From Sphingopyxis sp. BE259 (GTDB taxonomy: Bacteria > Pseudomonadota > Alphaproteobacteria > Sphingomonadales > Sphingomonadaceae): 64,000 nucleotides of DNA. Under the pieces are notes generated by a model. The model worked only from the letters and a program-made list of their open reading frames with translations. It had not been told where the DNA came from and searched no databases. The stretch spans positions 2,344,001 to 2,408,000 of the forward strand of contig NZ_JAVDWM010000001.1 of NCBI RefSeq assembly GCF_031457495.1. The letters run 5' to 3'. Position 1 is the stretch's first letter. The number at the start of each line of letters is the position of its first letter. Shown in pieces: positions 35,599 to 44,752 of the stretch. A program made the position numbers and the translations under genes.

Positions 35599-36753
35599 AT
35601 GTCCGCTCAGGTTGATCCATCGGCGTTGCCCGTGCGGCGCGATTGGACCGGCTGGCTGTTCGTGCTGCTGTCGGCATTGGCCATCGGCATCGTGCTCTGT
35701 GCCAGCAATCCGTCGGACGGCGGCGCGCTCCGACAGCGCCCGCATCCCTTCGCGCCGCCAGCCGACGTCGTCCCCGATGTGCTGCCCATGGAACTTGCCC
35801 CGGTCGCAAAGGATGACGCCCGCGCTGCCAATGCGCGGATTGCTGTGATGACGAACGACGTCGTGGCCGCCCGCCCTTTCATCTACGCCGGGACCGGCGA
35901 CGCCCGCCTGCGCGCCCGCGACTGCCTGGCCGCTGCGATGATCTATGAGGCGGGGGACGACGCCAAGGGCCAGCAGGCGGTCGGCCAGGTCATCATCAAC
36001 CGCGCGCGGCATCCGGCCTTCCCGAAATCGATCTGCGGCGTCGTCTTCCAGGGGTCCGACCGCGTCACCGGCTGCCAGTTCACTTTCACCTGCGACGGCG
36101 CTCTCAATCGCCGCTACTCCGATGCGGCGTGGACGCGGGCACAGGGCAACGCCGACCTGATGCTGTCGGGCGGCACCTTCCCACCCGTCGGCCTCGCCAC
36201 CCACTATCACACCGACTGGGTCCGCCCCTATTGGAGCGACAGTCTGGAAAAGATCGCCATCGTCGACACCCATCTCTTCTTTCGCTGGCCGGGCTATTGG
36301 GGCACCCCGGGGGCGTATCGCGGCGCGGTGTCGGGCGGCGACGGCCCGGTCGCAAAAATGGCGGCGCTGTCGCCCCTGCACGCCATCGCGCTCGGTTTGC
36401 CCGCCGACGTTGCCACCGGCGTCGACGCCAATGCGGCGGTCGGCGAAGCACGCGTCGTGGTTGGCGCCGGCGAAGCGACAGGCCGCGACACCATCTACAC
36501 CCAGCTCGACCGCCGCGCCGCCCCCGAAAGTTTCGTGACGACCGCGCTGCGCCTTTGCGGCGACAAGCCCTATTGCAAGTTCATGGGGTGGACCAACCCG
36601 GTACTGAAACCCGATAGCGACGCGATGAGCGATACTCAGCGCGCCGCGATGACCTTTTCCTACCTGCGCGACGACAAGGCGGGGTTCGAAAAGGCGCTGT
36701 GGAATTGCAGCGAATATAAACGCGACGACGTGCGACAGTGCATGAAGCGGTGA
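35599..36753 (+). CDS. SleB-like cell wall hydrolase
   Basis: 384 residues. One N-terminal membrane anchor (W-L-F-V-L-L-S-A-L-A-I-G-I-V, about 17-33) precedes a Pro-rich linker. The Hydrolase_2 (SleB/CwlJ) catalytic domain follows: A-A-M-I-Y-E-A-G-D-D with the putative catalytic Glu, Q-V-I-I-N-R-A-R-H-P-A-F-P, C-Q-F-T-F-T-C-D-G and A-T-H-Y-H-T-D-W-V. In non-sporulating bacteria such proteins likely act as peptidoglycan transglycosylases. GAGG and AGG upstream of the ATG, ten bases after cysK. It faces DUF2306 after seven bases. Confidence 0.88.
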   Translation: MSAQVDPSALPVRRDWTGWLFVLLSALAIGIVLCASNPSDGGALRQRPHPFAPPADVVPDVLPMELAPVAKDDARAANARIAVMTNDVVAARPFIYAGTGDARLRARDCLAAAMIYEAGDDAKGQQAVGQVIINRARHPAFPKSICGVVFQGSDRVTGCQFTFTCDGALNRRYSDAAWTRAQGNADLMLSGGTFPPVGLATHYHTDWVRPYWSDSLEKIAIVDTHLFFRWPGYWGTPGAYRGAVSGGDGPVAKMAALSPLHAIALGLPADVATGVDANAAVGEARVVVGAGEATGRDTIYTQLDRRAAPESFVTTALRLCGDKPYCKFMGWTNPVLKPDSDAMSDTQRAAMTFSYLRDDKAGFEKALWNCSEYKRDDVRQCMKR

Positions 36754-36760
36754 CCGCGCT

Positions 36761-37543
36761 TTATCCCATATTCGGCTGCCACATAAACAGCCACGCCATC
36801 CCAATCCCAACGCCCATCGCGCTCGACGCGACGAACAGGATTGCTGCGACCGACCAACGCGCCGCTGCGCTCTTGCTGCGCTGCGCCCATCGGTAAAGCT
36901 CATAAAGCAAGAGCGGTACGGTAAACTGGGCATAGTTGAGCGCGATGCCCACCGGTCCGCCCAAACTTTCGCCCAGCCCGTCAGGACCCATCAACAATAT
37001 CCACAACATGACAAACACGCGCAGGAACCAGACTCCGCTGACCATCAGGAACAGGCGGATTGCCCATGGCTGATGTCGGACAAAGTCGCGGGCGCGGGCA
37101 TAATGGGTGGCGAGCGCCGCGCAGATAAGGATCAGAATACCGTTGATCGACGTCGCATAGCCCGACCCGGTTTCTCCACGGCCCCAGGTGACATAGAATC
37201 CACCGACGCTCATGATGACCGCAAAAAGCATATAGAAACGACCATTCCAGCGGTGGAATCGCGGGAATCGTGTTCGCACCTGCGGGGTCAGCTGCAACAG
37301 TCCGCCAAAGGTGATCAGCGCGCCAAACAGCAGATGAAGGAAAAGCGCGGCATTGCCCGCGCCGTCCCCGGCGATCATTCCGTCGGGAAGAACATCGTTC
37401 GCTGCGCTCCAATCGCCGGTAACGGTCGCGCGGCCATAGAAGATCAGAATGTAAAGCGTGAACAGGCTTTGACCGATGAAGGTGAGGACGAACCAATAAA
37501 CGGCCGCCGCCGACAACGGTCTCTGTCGAATTGTCTGTAACAT
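36761..37543 (-). CDS. DUF2306 family membrane protein
   Basis: 260 residues with about seven transmembrane helices. G-N-A-A-L-F-L-H-L-L-F-G-A-L-I-T-F-G-G-L-L-Q-L and R-F-H-R-W-N-G-R-F-Y are the conserved DUF2306 features, with histidines that may bind a cofactor. Function unknown. The gene follows the AraC regulator on the same strand after 191 bases that contain an inverted repeat. Confidence 0.8.
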   Translation of the reverse strand: MLQTIRQRPLSAAAVYWFVLTFIGQSLFTLYILIFYGRATVTGDWSAANDVLPDGMIAGDGAGNAALFLHLLFGALITFGGLLQLTPQVRTRFPRFHRWNGRFYMLFAVIMSVGGFYVTWGRGETGSGYATSINGILILICAALATHYARARDFVRHQPWAIRLFLMVSGVWFLRVFVMLWILLMGPDGLGESLGGPVGIALNYAQFTVPLLLYELYRWAQRSKSAAARWSVAAILFVASSAMGVGIGMAWLFMWQPNMG

Positions 37544-37571
37544 GATGGCGTAATGTCCCGCTGTTTTCCCA

Positions 37572-37612
37572 AGCGGGTTCGCCTGTCACAAAAGCCGATG
37601 GGCTAACCCGCT
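37572..37612. other. Inverted repeat upstream of the DUF2306 gene
   Basis: AGCGGGTT (37572-37579) and AACCCGCT (37605-37612) are perfect 8-base inverted repeats 25 bases apart, between the end of the araC-type gene and the DUF2306 start. It could be a terminator or a regulator-binding site. No other signal is seen in the remaining part of the 191-base gap. Confidence 0.35.
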
Positions 37613-37734
37613 GGCTACTGTGCTAAGCGAGCAATACACTTCGCGCCATGACCGCATGATCCAAAATATTGACCTTGTGTTGCCTGGAGACCGTGTAGGT
37701 CTTTGCGTTCCCCTTCCCGAGACCGGAACGGGTC

Positions 37735-38772
37735 TTAAACCGCGGCTCCATTGTCGCGCCTGGTGGTCCCCTTGAGCAGGGCGCGCGGGGACGTTCCGGT
37801 CCACCGCTTGAACGCCCGCGTGAATGCGCTCGGCGCCGAATAGCCGAGCAGATAGGCGACTTCGTTCACCGACACCTTCCGCTCCTGAAAATAGCTGAGC
37901 GCCAGTCGGTGCCGCAAATTGTCGAGCAGCTTTTCATAACTGGTATTCTCGGCCTTCAACCGCCGGAAAATGGTCTGGCGGCTGACGCCCAATTCATTTG
38001 CCACCGTCGCCAGATCGATCGATCCGGTGTGCAGGCGCGGCATGATCGCGGCCTCAATCCGATGCGCAAAATCGTCGCTGCACTGCAAATCCTTCAGCAA
38101 CCGGTCAGCATGCGCGCTCAGGATACCGAAAGTGAAACGCGGCTGTTTCCCCACCCGATAGGTGAGCCACCGTTCGTCAACGCGCATCGCGTTGCGACCC
38201 GCCGAAAAGTTGACCGGCGCTTGAAAGACCGCCTCATACTCCCTCGCATAGGTCGGCGCTCGATGGCTGACATGGACCTCCAGAACAAAAGGCGTGTCGC
38301 CAAACATCCGCGTCCCACACACCATGCGGGCAAAAGACATTTCGGTCAGTTCGATAAAGTCATTCGGGTCGGCGCGATGGTCGGTCAGCCAAAGCCCCTG
38401 CGCATCACGCTCCAGCGTGAACCGGCTCGGTCCGTTCGACGCAACGTCGGTGATCAGGCGCGTATAGCGATTGATCTGGGCAAAGGCGTCGATCATCGTT
38501 TCCGATGCGTGAGTGATCAGCCCCAGCACAGAGATTTCCGACACGTCAACCGCCTCGGCGTAATGCAACGCAAATGCCGGATCGTCCGTGAGCGCCGCGC
38601 CTGTCTCGATCAGGCGTCGGTACGCCGGTAGAGACAGGCGTGCGTCGAAATTTCCAAGCATCCCCTCGGTCATGCCCGCCACCGCCAGCAAATGCTCGCG
38701 ATCAATGCCTTGCCGGACCGCAAAATTCACCATGCCGCGGGCGTCACCCACCGCGGCCGTCAGTCGTGCCAT
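37735..38772 (-). CDS. AraC family transcriptional regulator
   Basis: 345 residues. The N-terminal ~220 residues are an AraC-type ligand-binding domain of the 'arabinose-binding' family used by OruR/ArgR-like regulators. The C-terminal ~100 residues contain the two helix-turn-helix motifs: L-A-T-V-A-N-E-L-G-V-S-R-Q-T-I-F-R-R-L and V-A-Y-L-L-G-Y-S-A-P-S-A-F-T-R-A-F. It starts 22 bases after the stop of the MDR dehydrogenase on the same strand, so it probably regulates that gene and itself. Ligand unknown. Confidence 0.88.
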   Translation of the reverse strand: MARLTAAVGDARGMVNFAVRQGIDREHLLAVAGMTEGMLGNFDARLSLPAYRRLIETGAALTDDPAFALHYAEAVDVSEISVLGLITHASETMIDAFAQINRYTRLITDVASNGPSRFTLERDAQGLWLTDHRADPNDFIELTEMSFARMVCGTRMFGDTPFVLEVHVSHRAPTYAREYEAVFQAPVNFSAGRNAMRVDERWLTYRVGKQPRFTFGILSAHADRLLKDLQCSDDFAHRIEAAIMPRLHTGSIDLATVANELGVSRQTIFRRLKAENTSYEKLLDNLRHRLALSYFQERKVSVNEVAYLLGYSAPSAFTRAFKRWTGTSPRALLKGTTRRDNGAAV

Positions 38773-38794
38773 ATGCGCCTCGCCAAAAAGCTCG

Positions 38795-39925
38795 TCAGGG
38801 TCGGATCAGATATTTCTCTCCGGTCCGCTTGGCGTTGTAGGCATTGGCGACGTCGAGCGATAGCGCGTCGGTGAGCGAGATTTCATGGCTGTAATGGCTT
38901 TTGAACGTCGATGTCAGTTCGTCGACGACCCGCTTCCGCAACCGCAAATTGGTTTCCATCCCGGCCTTTTGCAGGAAGGGCGTCAGCAGGAAACCCGACA
39001 ACGACCACGTCAGTCCGAACGCGCGGTTGAGAACCGTTGGCCCCAAGTCGAGCGCGCCATAGATATAGACCTGCTTGAACGTATCCGATCCATAGCGGCT
39101 GTATGTCGTCATCCGCTTCACCGCGGCAACTTCCATGGCCGACAGGATCTGACCCGCCAGCTTGCCACCGCCGATCGCATCGAAACCGATCGTCGCACCG
39201 GTTGCGACGATCGCGGCGACCAGTTGGTCGATGAAATCGTCGGCGCTGCTGTTGACGATATGCGTCGCGCCGATGGCCTTCAGGATGTCGACCTGCGCAT
39301 CGCTGCGGACGATGTTGACCAGCGGAATGCCGTCCTTGGCACAAATCTTGACCAGCATCTGGCCAAGGTTCGACGCCGCCGCGGTATGGACGATCGCGCT
39401 GTGCCCCTCATTCTTCATGGTTTCGGTGAACGCCAGGCTTGTGAGCGGATTAACGAAGCACGACGCCCCGTCTTTCGGGTCGGTGCCGCCGGGCAGCGCC
39501 ATGCACATCTGCGCGGGCAGGCAGCGATATTCGGCATAGATTTCGCCGCCAATCAACGCGACGGTCTTGCCAAGCAGCGCCTGTGCCTCGGGCGAATCGC
39601 CCGCCGCGACGACGGTGCCGCACCCTTCGTTACCGATCGCCAGCGCCTCGCCGATCCGGCCCGTCATCGCGCGCATCCCGGCAGGTGGAATGTCGGCGGT
39701 GATCACCGGCAAGCCGTCGCGGGTCGATGCGCGCGCCGTCGACATGTCGGCGCCGCCGAACAGCAGGCCCAGGTCCGACGGGTTGATCGGGGTGGCGAGG
39801 ATCTTGACCAGAACCTCGTGGGCTTTCGGCGTCGGCATCGCTCGCCGTTCGAGCGACACTTCCAGCTCGCCTTCGGGTTTGACCAAGGTCAGCATTGTCA
39901 GGTTGGTATCAGGCAGGTCGGTCAT
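38795..39925 (-). CDS. MDR family zinc-type alcohol dehydrogenase/quinone oxidoreductase-like protein
   Basis: About 376 residues. The N-terminal GroES-like domain (V-K-I-L-A-T-P-I-N-P-S-D) and the Rossmann domain with H-T-A-A-A-S-N-L-G-Q-M-L-V are visible. I see no structural zinc Cys cluster, so a zinc-independent quinone or enoyl reductase is likely. ATG at 39925 has GGGAG upstream; a longer in-frame start at 40045 is not favoured. Followed by the AraC regulator after 22 bases. The 3' flank of the cysQ operon lies just upstream. Confidence 0.85.
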   Translation of the reverse strand: MTDLPDTNLTMLTLVKPEGELEVSLERRAMPTPKAHEVLVKILATPINPSDLGLLFGGADMSTARASTRDGLPVITADIPPAGMRAMTGRIGEALAIGNEGCGTVVAAGDSPEAQALLGKTVALIGGEIYAEYRCLPAQMCMALPGGTDPKDGASCFVNPLTSLAFTETMKNEGHSAIVHTAAASNLGQMLVKICAKDGIPLVNIVRSDAQVDILKAIGATHIVNSSADDFIDQLVAAIVATGATIGFDAIGGGKLAGQILSAMEVAAVKRMTTYSRYGSDTFKQVYIYGALDLGPTVLNRAFGLTWSLSGFLLTPFLQKAGMETNLRLRKRVVDELTSTFKSHYSHEISLTDALSLDVANAYNAKRTGEKYLIRP

Positions 39926-40016
39926 TGCGGGTCTCCCGTCGCTTTTCGGTTTCTCGATGCAACGGATTAGGCGAGGCAAGCCACCATGACAATGGTCGCC
40001 ACGCGCCTTTCTTGCC

Positions 40017-40098
40017 CCCGTTCGTGTCGAGCGAGGTCGAGACACCCATCAGGAGCGCGCGACCTCAAGGCATCTCGACTTCGCTCGATGCGAACGGG
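40017..40098. repeat. Palindromic intergenic repeat, family A copy 2
   Basis: Arms at 40017-40042 and 40073-40098 (26 bases, three mismatches) match the arms of the copy at 7732-7813 except at a few positions; the loop sequences differ. It lies after cysQ and before the dehydrogenase gene, on the likely transcript path of both, and could terminate the cys operon. Confidence 0.8.
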
Positions 40099-40114
40099 AA
40101 TTGAAAGCCGCCTG

Positions 40115-40858
40115 TTACACGCCTGCTGAATATTCCGCCGCCACCCGCAAAACTTCATCCGCCAACTCCGTTCGGCAAATCAGCAAATCCGGCAAATAAG
40201 TGTCCGCCGCGTTATACCGGATCGCCGACCCATCGACGCGGCTGACGTGCAGCCCCGCCGCCTGCGCCACCGCGACCGGCGCGCAATTGTCCCATTCATA
40301 CTGGCCGCCGGTGTGGAGGTAGATGTCGGCCTCGCCGCGCACCACAGCCATCGCCTTGGCGCCCGCCGATCCCATCGCGAGCAGCTCGGCACCCATCCGC
40401 TCCGCCACGAAAACGGCTTCGGCGGCAGGACGCGTCCGGCTGACGAGCATTTTCGGCGGCAGGTTTGCGGGCCGAAGCGGCATCGGTGCCCCCGAAGTCA
40501 GCGTGATCCCCAGCCCCGGCAACGCGACCGCGCCGACCGTCGCGACGCCATCGATCGCCAGCGCGACATGCACCGCCCAGTCGTCCCGACCTTCGCCATA
40601 TTCGCGCGTACCGTCGAGCGGGTCGATGATCCACACCCGGCGGTGCGCCAGCCGCGCGGCGCTGTCCTTCTCTTCTTCGGACAGGATCGCATCGTCGGGG
40701 CGCGCCGCGCGCAATTTGCGGCACAGCATCGCATTAGCCGCCTCATCGCCCGCCTGCCCCAGCGCCTTGCCGTCCAGCCCCTCCGCCCGCAGCGCCAGCA
40801 GCATCGCGCCCGCGTCGGTCGCAAGCCGTTCGGCGAGTTGCTCGTCGCTTTCGGTCAT
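40115..40858 (-). CDS. cysQ: 3'(2'),5'-bisphosphate nucleotidase CysQ
   Basis: 247 residues of the inositol monophosphatase fold. I-I-D-P-L-D-G-T-R-E-Y is the metal-binding signature, preceded by S-E-E-E-K-D. E-W-D-N-C-A-P-V-A-V-A-Q-A-A-G is the second signature. CysQ removes the 3'-phosphate from PAP, the by-product of PAPS reduction, relieving its toxicity. The start is one base after the cysNC stop codon. Its place in the sulfate operon supports the CysQ rather than SuhB assignment. Confidence 0.9.
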   Translation of the reverse strand: MTESDEQLAERLATDAGAMLLALRAEGLDGKALGQAGDEAANAMLCRKLRAARPDDAILSEEEKDSAARLAHRRVWIIDPLDGTREYGEGRDDWAVHVALAIDGVATVGAVALPGLGITLTSGAPMPLRPANLPPKMLVSRTRPAAEAVFVAERMGAELLAMGSAGAKAMAVVRGEADIYLHTGGQYEWDNCAPVAVAQAAGLHVSRVDGSAIRYNAADTYLPDLLICRTELADEVLRVAAEYSAGV

Positions 40859-40859
40859 G

Positions 40860-42761
40860 TCAGCCAAGCAGCCGGTCGATGATGAGGTCCGCCGCTTCTT
40901 CGGGCGACATCGCCGTCGTGTCGATCCGGATTTCCGGCGTCTCGGGCGCCTCATACGGGCTGTCGATACCGGTGAAATTCTTGAGCTGCCCGGCGCGCGC
41001 CTTTTTATACAGACCTTTGACGTCGCGGCGTTCGGCTTCGGCGAGCGGGGTGTCGATAAATATCTCGATAAACTCGCCCTCGGGCAGCATCGATCGCACC
41101 ATGTCGCGCTCGACGCGGAACGGCGAGATGAAGGCCGTGATGACGATCAACCCGGCGTCGGTCATCAGCTTGGCAACCTCGCCGACGCGGCGGATATTCT
41201 CGATCCGGTCGGCCTCGGTAAAGCCCAGATCGCGGTTCAGCCCGTGGCGGACATTGTCGCCGTCGAGCAGGAAGCTGTGGCGGTTCATCCGGTGCAGCTT
41301 CTTTTCGACGAGGTTGGCGATCGTCGACTTGCCCGATCCCGACAGCCCGGTGAACCACAGCAGCGCGGGGCGCTGATTCTTCAGGTTCGCGCGCATGTCG
41401 CGGTCGACGTCGGTCGCCTGCCAATGGACATTCTGCGCGCGGCGCAGGCTGAAATGAAGCATCCCCGCGGCGACGGTCGCATTGGTCAGCTTGTCGATCA
41501 GGATGAAGCCGCCCAGCGTATGATTTTCGCCATAGGCCTCGAACACGATCGGCTTGTCGGTCGACAGCTCGACCACCCCGATGCCATTGAGTTCCAGCGT
41601 CTTGGCGGCCAGATGGTCGAGCGTGTTGACGTTGATCTCGTATTTCGGCGCCTGCATCGTAGCCGACACGCTCTGCGTCGCCAGCTTCAGCCAATAGGCG
41701 CGCCCCGCGATCATCGCCTCGTCGGCCATCCACACCAAAGTCGCTTCGAATTGGTCGGCGGCCTCGGGCGGTGCGTCGGCGGCGGCGATGACATCGCCGC
41801 GCGAGCAATCGACCTCATCGGTCAGCGTCAGGGTGACCGACTGACCGGCGATGGCCTCGTCGAGGTCGCCGTCAAGCGTGACGATGCGGTCGACCGTCGT
41901 CGTCTTGCCGCTGGGCAGGATGCGGACGGCGTCGCCAGGCCGCACTTTGCCGCTGGCAAGCTGGCCCGAAAAGCCACGGAAATCGAGGTTTGGCCGATTG
42001 ACCCACTGCACCGGCAAGCGGAAAGGCTTGGCCTCGTCGGCCCTCGCCCCGATCTCGACATTTTCGAGATGCTCGATCAGCGCCGGTCCCTTGAACCACG
42101 GGGTGTTGTCCGACAGCGCGGTGATATTGTCGCCCTTGAACCCCGAAATCGGGATCGCGGTAAAGTTGGTAATCCCGATCTCGCTCGCAAACGCCCGATA
42201 GCTGAGCAAAATGCGCTCGAACACGGTCTTGTCATACCCGACAAGGTCCATCTTGTTCACCGCCAGCACAATATGCTTGATGCCGATCAGATGCGCCAGG
42301 AAGCTGTGGCGCCGCGTCTGCGTCAGCACACCCTTGCGCGCGTCGATCAGGATCACGGCCAGGTCGGCGGTCGAGGCGCCGGTGACCATGTTGCGCGTAT
42401 ATTGCTCATGCCCCGGCGTATCGGCGACGATGAACTTGCGCTTCTCGGTGGTGAAAAAGCGGTAGGCGACGTCGATCGTAATCCCCTGCTCGCGCTCGGC
42501 GGCAAGGCCGTCCACCAGCAGCGCGAAGTCGATCTCCTGCCCCTGCGTCCCGACGCGCTTGCTGTCAGCCTCAAGCGCCGAAAGCTGATCCTCGAAGATC
42601 ATTTTGCTGTCGTAGAGCAGGCGGCCGATCAGCGTCGATTTGCCGTCGTCGACCGATCCGCAGGTGATGAAGCGCAGCAGTGACTTCTTTTCGTGGCCCG
42701 CCAGATAGGCGTCGATATCCTCGGCGATCAGCGCGTCTGTGACGTAAACGGGGTCCGTCAT
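40860..42761 (-). CDS. cysNC: Bifunctional sulfate adenylyltransferase subunit 1/adenylylsulfate kinase (CysN-CysC fusion)
   Basis: 633 residues. The N-terminal ~440 residues are the EF-Tu-like GTPase CysN: P-loop G-S-V-D-D-G-K-S-T at 35-43, D-T-P-G-H-E-Q-Y and N-K-M-D. From about residue 455 the APS kinase domain begins with a P-loop G-L-S-G-S-G-K-S-T and continues with [10 protein letters not shown]. The fusion is the NodQ/CysNC type: with CysD it makes APS, then phosphorylates it to PAPS. The ATG overlaps the cysD stop by one base and cysQ follows immediately, forming a cysD-cysNC-cysQ operon. Confidence 0.95.
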   Translation of the reverse strand: MTDPVYVTDALIAEDIDAYLAGHEKKSLLRFITCGSVDDGKSTLIGRLLYDSKMIFEDQLSALEADSKRVGTQGQEIDFALLVDGLAAEREQGITIDVAYRFFTTEKRKFIVADTPGHEQYTRNMVTGASTADLAVILIDARKGVLTQTRRHSFLAHLIGIKHIVLAVNKMDLVGYDKTVFERILLSYRAFASEIGITNFTAIPISGFKGDNITALSDNTPWFKGPALIEHLENVEIGARADEAKPFRLPVQWVNRPNLDFRGFSGQLASGKVRPGDAVRILPSGKTTTVDRIVTLDGDLDEAIAGQSVTLTLTDEVDCSRGDVIAAADAPPEAADQFEATLVWMADEAMIAGRAYWLKLATQSVSATMQAPKYEINVNTLDHLAAKTLELNGIGVVELSTDKPIVFEAYGENHTLGGFILIDKLTNATVAAGMLHFSLRRAQNVHWQATDVDRDMRANLKNQRPALLWFTGLSGSGKSTIANLVEKKLHRMNRHSFLLDGDNVRHGLNRDLGFTEADRIENIRRVGEVAKLMTDAGLIVITAFISPFRVERDMVRSMLPEGEFIEIFIDTPLAEAERRDVKGLYKKARAGQLKNFTGIDSPYEAPETPEIRIDTTAMSPEEAADLIIDRLLG

Positions 42762-43666
42762 CAGAAGTACCCCTCCTGTTTCTTCTTCTCCATCGAAGCG
42801 TCGCCGCCGTCTTTGTCGATAATGCGGCCCTGCCGTTCGCTGGTCGTCGTGAGGAGCATTTCCTGAATGACTTCGCTCAGCGTTTTCGCTTCGCTCTCGA
42901 CGGCGCCGGTCAGCGGATAACAGCCGAGGGTGCGGAAGCGTACCGAGCGTTCGACAGGCACCTCGCCTTCGTTCAACGGAAAGCGCTCGTCATCGACCAT
43001 CAGTAGCAATCCGTCGCGTTCGACGGTCGGGCGCGGCGCGGCGAAATAGAGTGGCACGATCGGGATATTTTCGCGCGCGATATATTGCCAGATGTCGAGT
43101 TCGGTCCAGTTCGAGATCGGGAAGACGCGGATGCTTTCCCCTTTGGCCTTGCGCGCATTATAGAGGTTCCACAGCTCGGGCCGCTGCTTTTTCGGATCCC
43201 AGCCGTGGCTTGCGGTGCGGAACGAGAAGATGCGCTCCTTCGCGCGGCTCTTTTCCTCGTCGCGCCGCGCGCCGCCAAAAGCGACGTCAAAGCCGTAAAG
43301 GTCGAGCGCCTGCTTCAACCCTTCGGTCTTCCACATATCGGTGTGCAGTGGACCGTGATCGAACGGGTTGATCCCGCGCTCCTTCGCCTCGGGATTTTGA
43401 TAAACGATCAGTTCCATGCCGCTTTCGCGCGCCATGCGATCACGAAGCTCATACATCGCCTGGAATTTCCACGTCGTGTCGACATGCAGCAGCGGGAACG
43501 GCGGCGGCGAAGGGTAAAACGCCTTGCGCGCCAGATGCAGCATCACCGCGCTATCCTTGCCGACGCTATACAGCATCACGGGCTTGGCCGCGTCCGCCAT
43601 CACTTCGCGCAGGATATGGATGCTCTCGGCCTCCAGCCGGTCGAGATGGGTCAGCGTATCGGTCAT
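42761..43666 (-). CDS. cysD: Sulfate adenylyltransferase subunit 2
   Basis: 301 residues of the ATP pyrophosphatase family. The PP-loop variant [12 protein letters not shown] binds ATP pyrophosphate. [20 protein letters not shown] and [10 protein letters not shown] complete the CysD pattern. It forms APS from ATP and sulfate with CysN. ATG at 43666 is chosen since the in-frame extension upstream (from 43792) overlaps the LysR gene end. First gene of the operon, 82 bases after a same-strand LysR regulator. Confidence 0.94.
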   Translation of the reverse strand: MTDTLTHLDRLEAESIHILREVMADAAKPVMLYSVGKDSAVMLHLARKAFYPSPPPFPLLHVDTTWKFQAMYELRDRMARESGMELIVYQNPEAKERGINPFDHGPLHTDMWKTEGLKQALDLYGFDVAFGGARRDEEKSRAKERIFSFRTASHGWDPKKQRPELWNLYNARKAKGESIRVFPISNWTELDIWQYIARENIPIVPLYFAAPRPTVERDGLLLMVDDERFPLNEGEVPVERSVRFRTLGCYPLTGAVESEAKTLSEVIQEMLLTTTSERQGRIIDKDGGDASMEKKKQEGYF

Positions 43667-43748
43667 GCCCCGCCCTTGCCGCTGCGGTGCGCGGCGATCA
43701 AGCTGTATGGCCTTTTGGCCATGCAAGCCAGACTTGTAAGGCGCCGCG

Positions 43749-44651
43749 TCATGCGGCGGCGTCGACCCGGGCCCGGCGCCATTCCGCGGCAATGGCTGTC
43801 ACCGTGTCGCGGGCATGGGCCAGCCGCGGATGGACATCGGGCAATCCCGCCCACGCCGGACCGACGATCAAGCCCAGCTCGCGCCGGAAATCATAGCCCA
43901 CGACCTTGAGCGGCACGACGCCGTCGATCGCCAGCGACACTGGCGCCGTGGTGATGCCGATCCCGGCGGCAACCATCCGCAGGCAGCGCTCGTCGCTTTC
44001 GCTGCGCAAGGCAAAGCGCGGGCGGACACCATGCCGCGTAAAGAAGCGGCTGGTAGCGTCGAGAAATTCGCAAGAGCGCCGCGCGATCATCGTCTCTGCG
44101 GCGAGTTCCTCCGCGCCAACCTCAATCCGTCCCGCGAGCGGATGACCCTCGGCCATGAACATTGCCAGAGGCTCTTCGTACAGCGGCACAACGTGGTCGC
44201 CGCGCTCGCCGGGACGCAGCGGGAGCAGCGCCATATTGATGCGCCCGCTGCCCAGAGCTGCGCGGAGTTCGGATTCGCTGTTCTCGATCAGTTCGATGGC
44301 GAAGCTGGGGCGCAACGCCATAACGATCGCCTGCAAAAACTCCCCCGAAACCGATCTTATCACGCCAAGTTTGAGTTCGGTCGCCTGCCGGTCACTCTCG
44401 CGGCCGAAATCGTCGGCGGCGCGAAAGCCGCGCTCCAGATCGCGCGCGATTGGCAAGAACCGCCCGCCGGCTTCGGTCAGCCGGATCTGACGGCGGTTAC
44501 GAATGAACAATGGCGTGCCGACGAGTTTCTCCAGCTCGGCAATCCCGCTCGACAGCGCCGGCTGCGTTACCCGGATGCGCGCCGCTGCCTGCGTGAAACT
44601 ACCGGCATCGACGACGGCGAGAAACTGGCGGACATGGGCGCGCTTAATCAT
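43749..44651 (-). CDS. LysR family transcriptional regulator
   Basis: 300 residues. The N-terminal winged helix is [17 protein letters not shown] and [13 protein letters not shown]. The effector domain runs from about 90 to 295, with I-A-R-R-S-C-E-F and A-G-I-G-I-T-T-A. It is divergent from the isovaleryl-CoA dehydrogenase operon across 101 bases, the usual arrangement for a regulator of that operon, but it also precedes cysD on its own strand. The first arrangement is more diagnostic, so control of acyl-CoA catabolism is favoured; CysB-like control of sulfate genes remains possible. Confidence 0.88.
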   Translation of the reverse strand: MIKRAHVRQFLAVVDAGSFTQAAARIRVTQPALSSGIAELEKLVGTPLFIRNRRQIRLTEAGGRFLPIARDLERGFRAADDFGRESDRQATELKLGVIRSVSGEFLQAIVMALRPSFAIELIENSESELRAALGSGRINMALLPLRPGERGDHVVPLYEEPLAMFMAEGHPLAGRIEVGAEELAAETMIARRSCEFLDATSRFFTRHGVRPRFALRSESDERCLRMVAAGIGITTAPVSLAIDGVVPLKVVGYDFRRELGLIVGPAWAGLPDVHPRLAHARDTVTAIAAEWRRARVDAAA

Positions 44652-44706
44652 AGATTTTGCTTATGCCAAATCCATTATCGTTTCAATTTCCATATGATCG
44701 ATTTTT

Positions 44707-44729
44707 GGGGCAGTATCGTGCTCTGCCCC
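44707..44729. promoter_or_regulatory. Dyad in the LysR/ivd intergenic region
   Basis: GGGGCAG (44707-44713) and CTGCCCC (44723-44729) form a perfect 7-base dyad with a 9-base spacer, 23 bases before the isovaleryl-CoA dehydrogenase start and in the only shared promoter region. It could be a LysR-type operator or a leader hairpin. Confidence 0.4.
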
Positions 44730-44752
44730 GCCCTCGATCAATAGGTTCATCC

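Noticed and set aside
40323..42683. A 786-codon open frame on the plus strand opposite cysQ and cysNC.
   Set aside because: High GC and the codon bias of the minus-strand genes keep the opposite frame open. The minus-strand proteins have complete catalytic motifs, while the plus frame shows none and has no ribosome-binding site.
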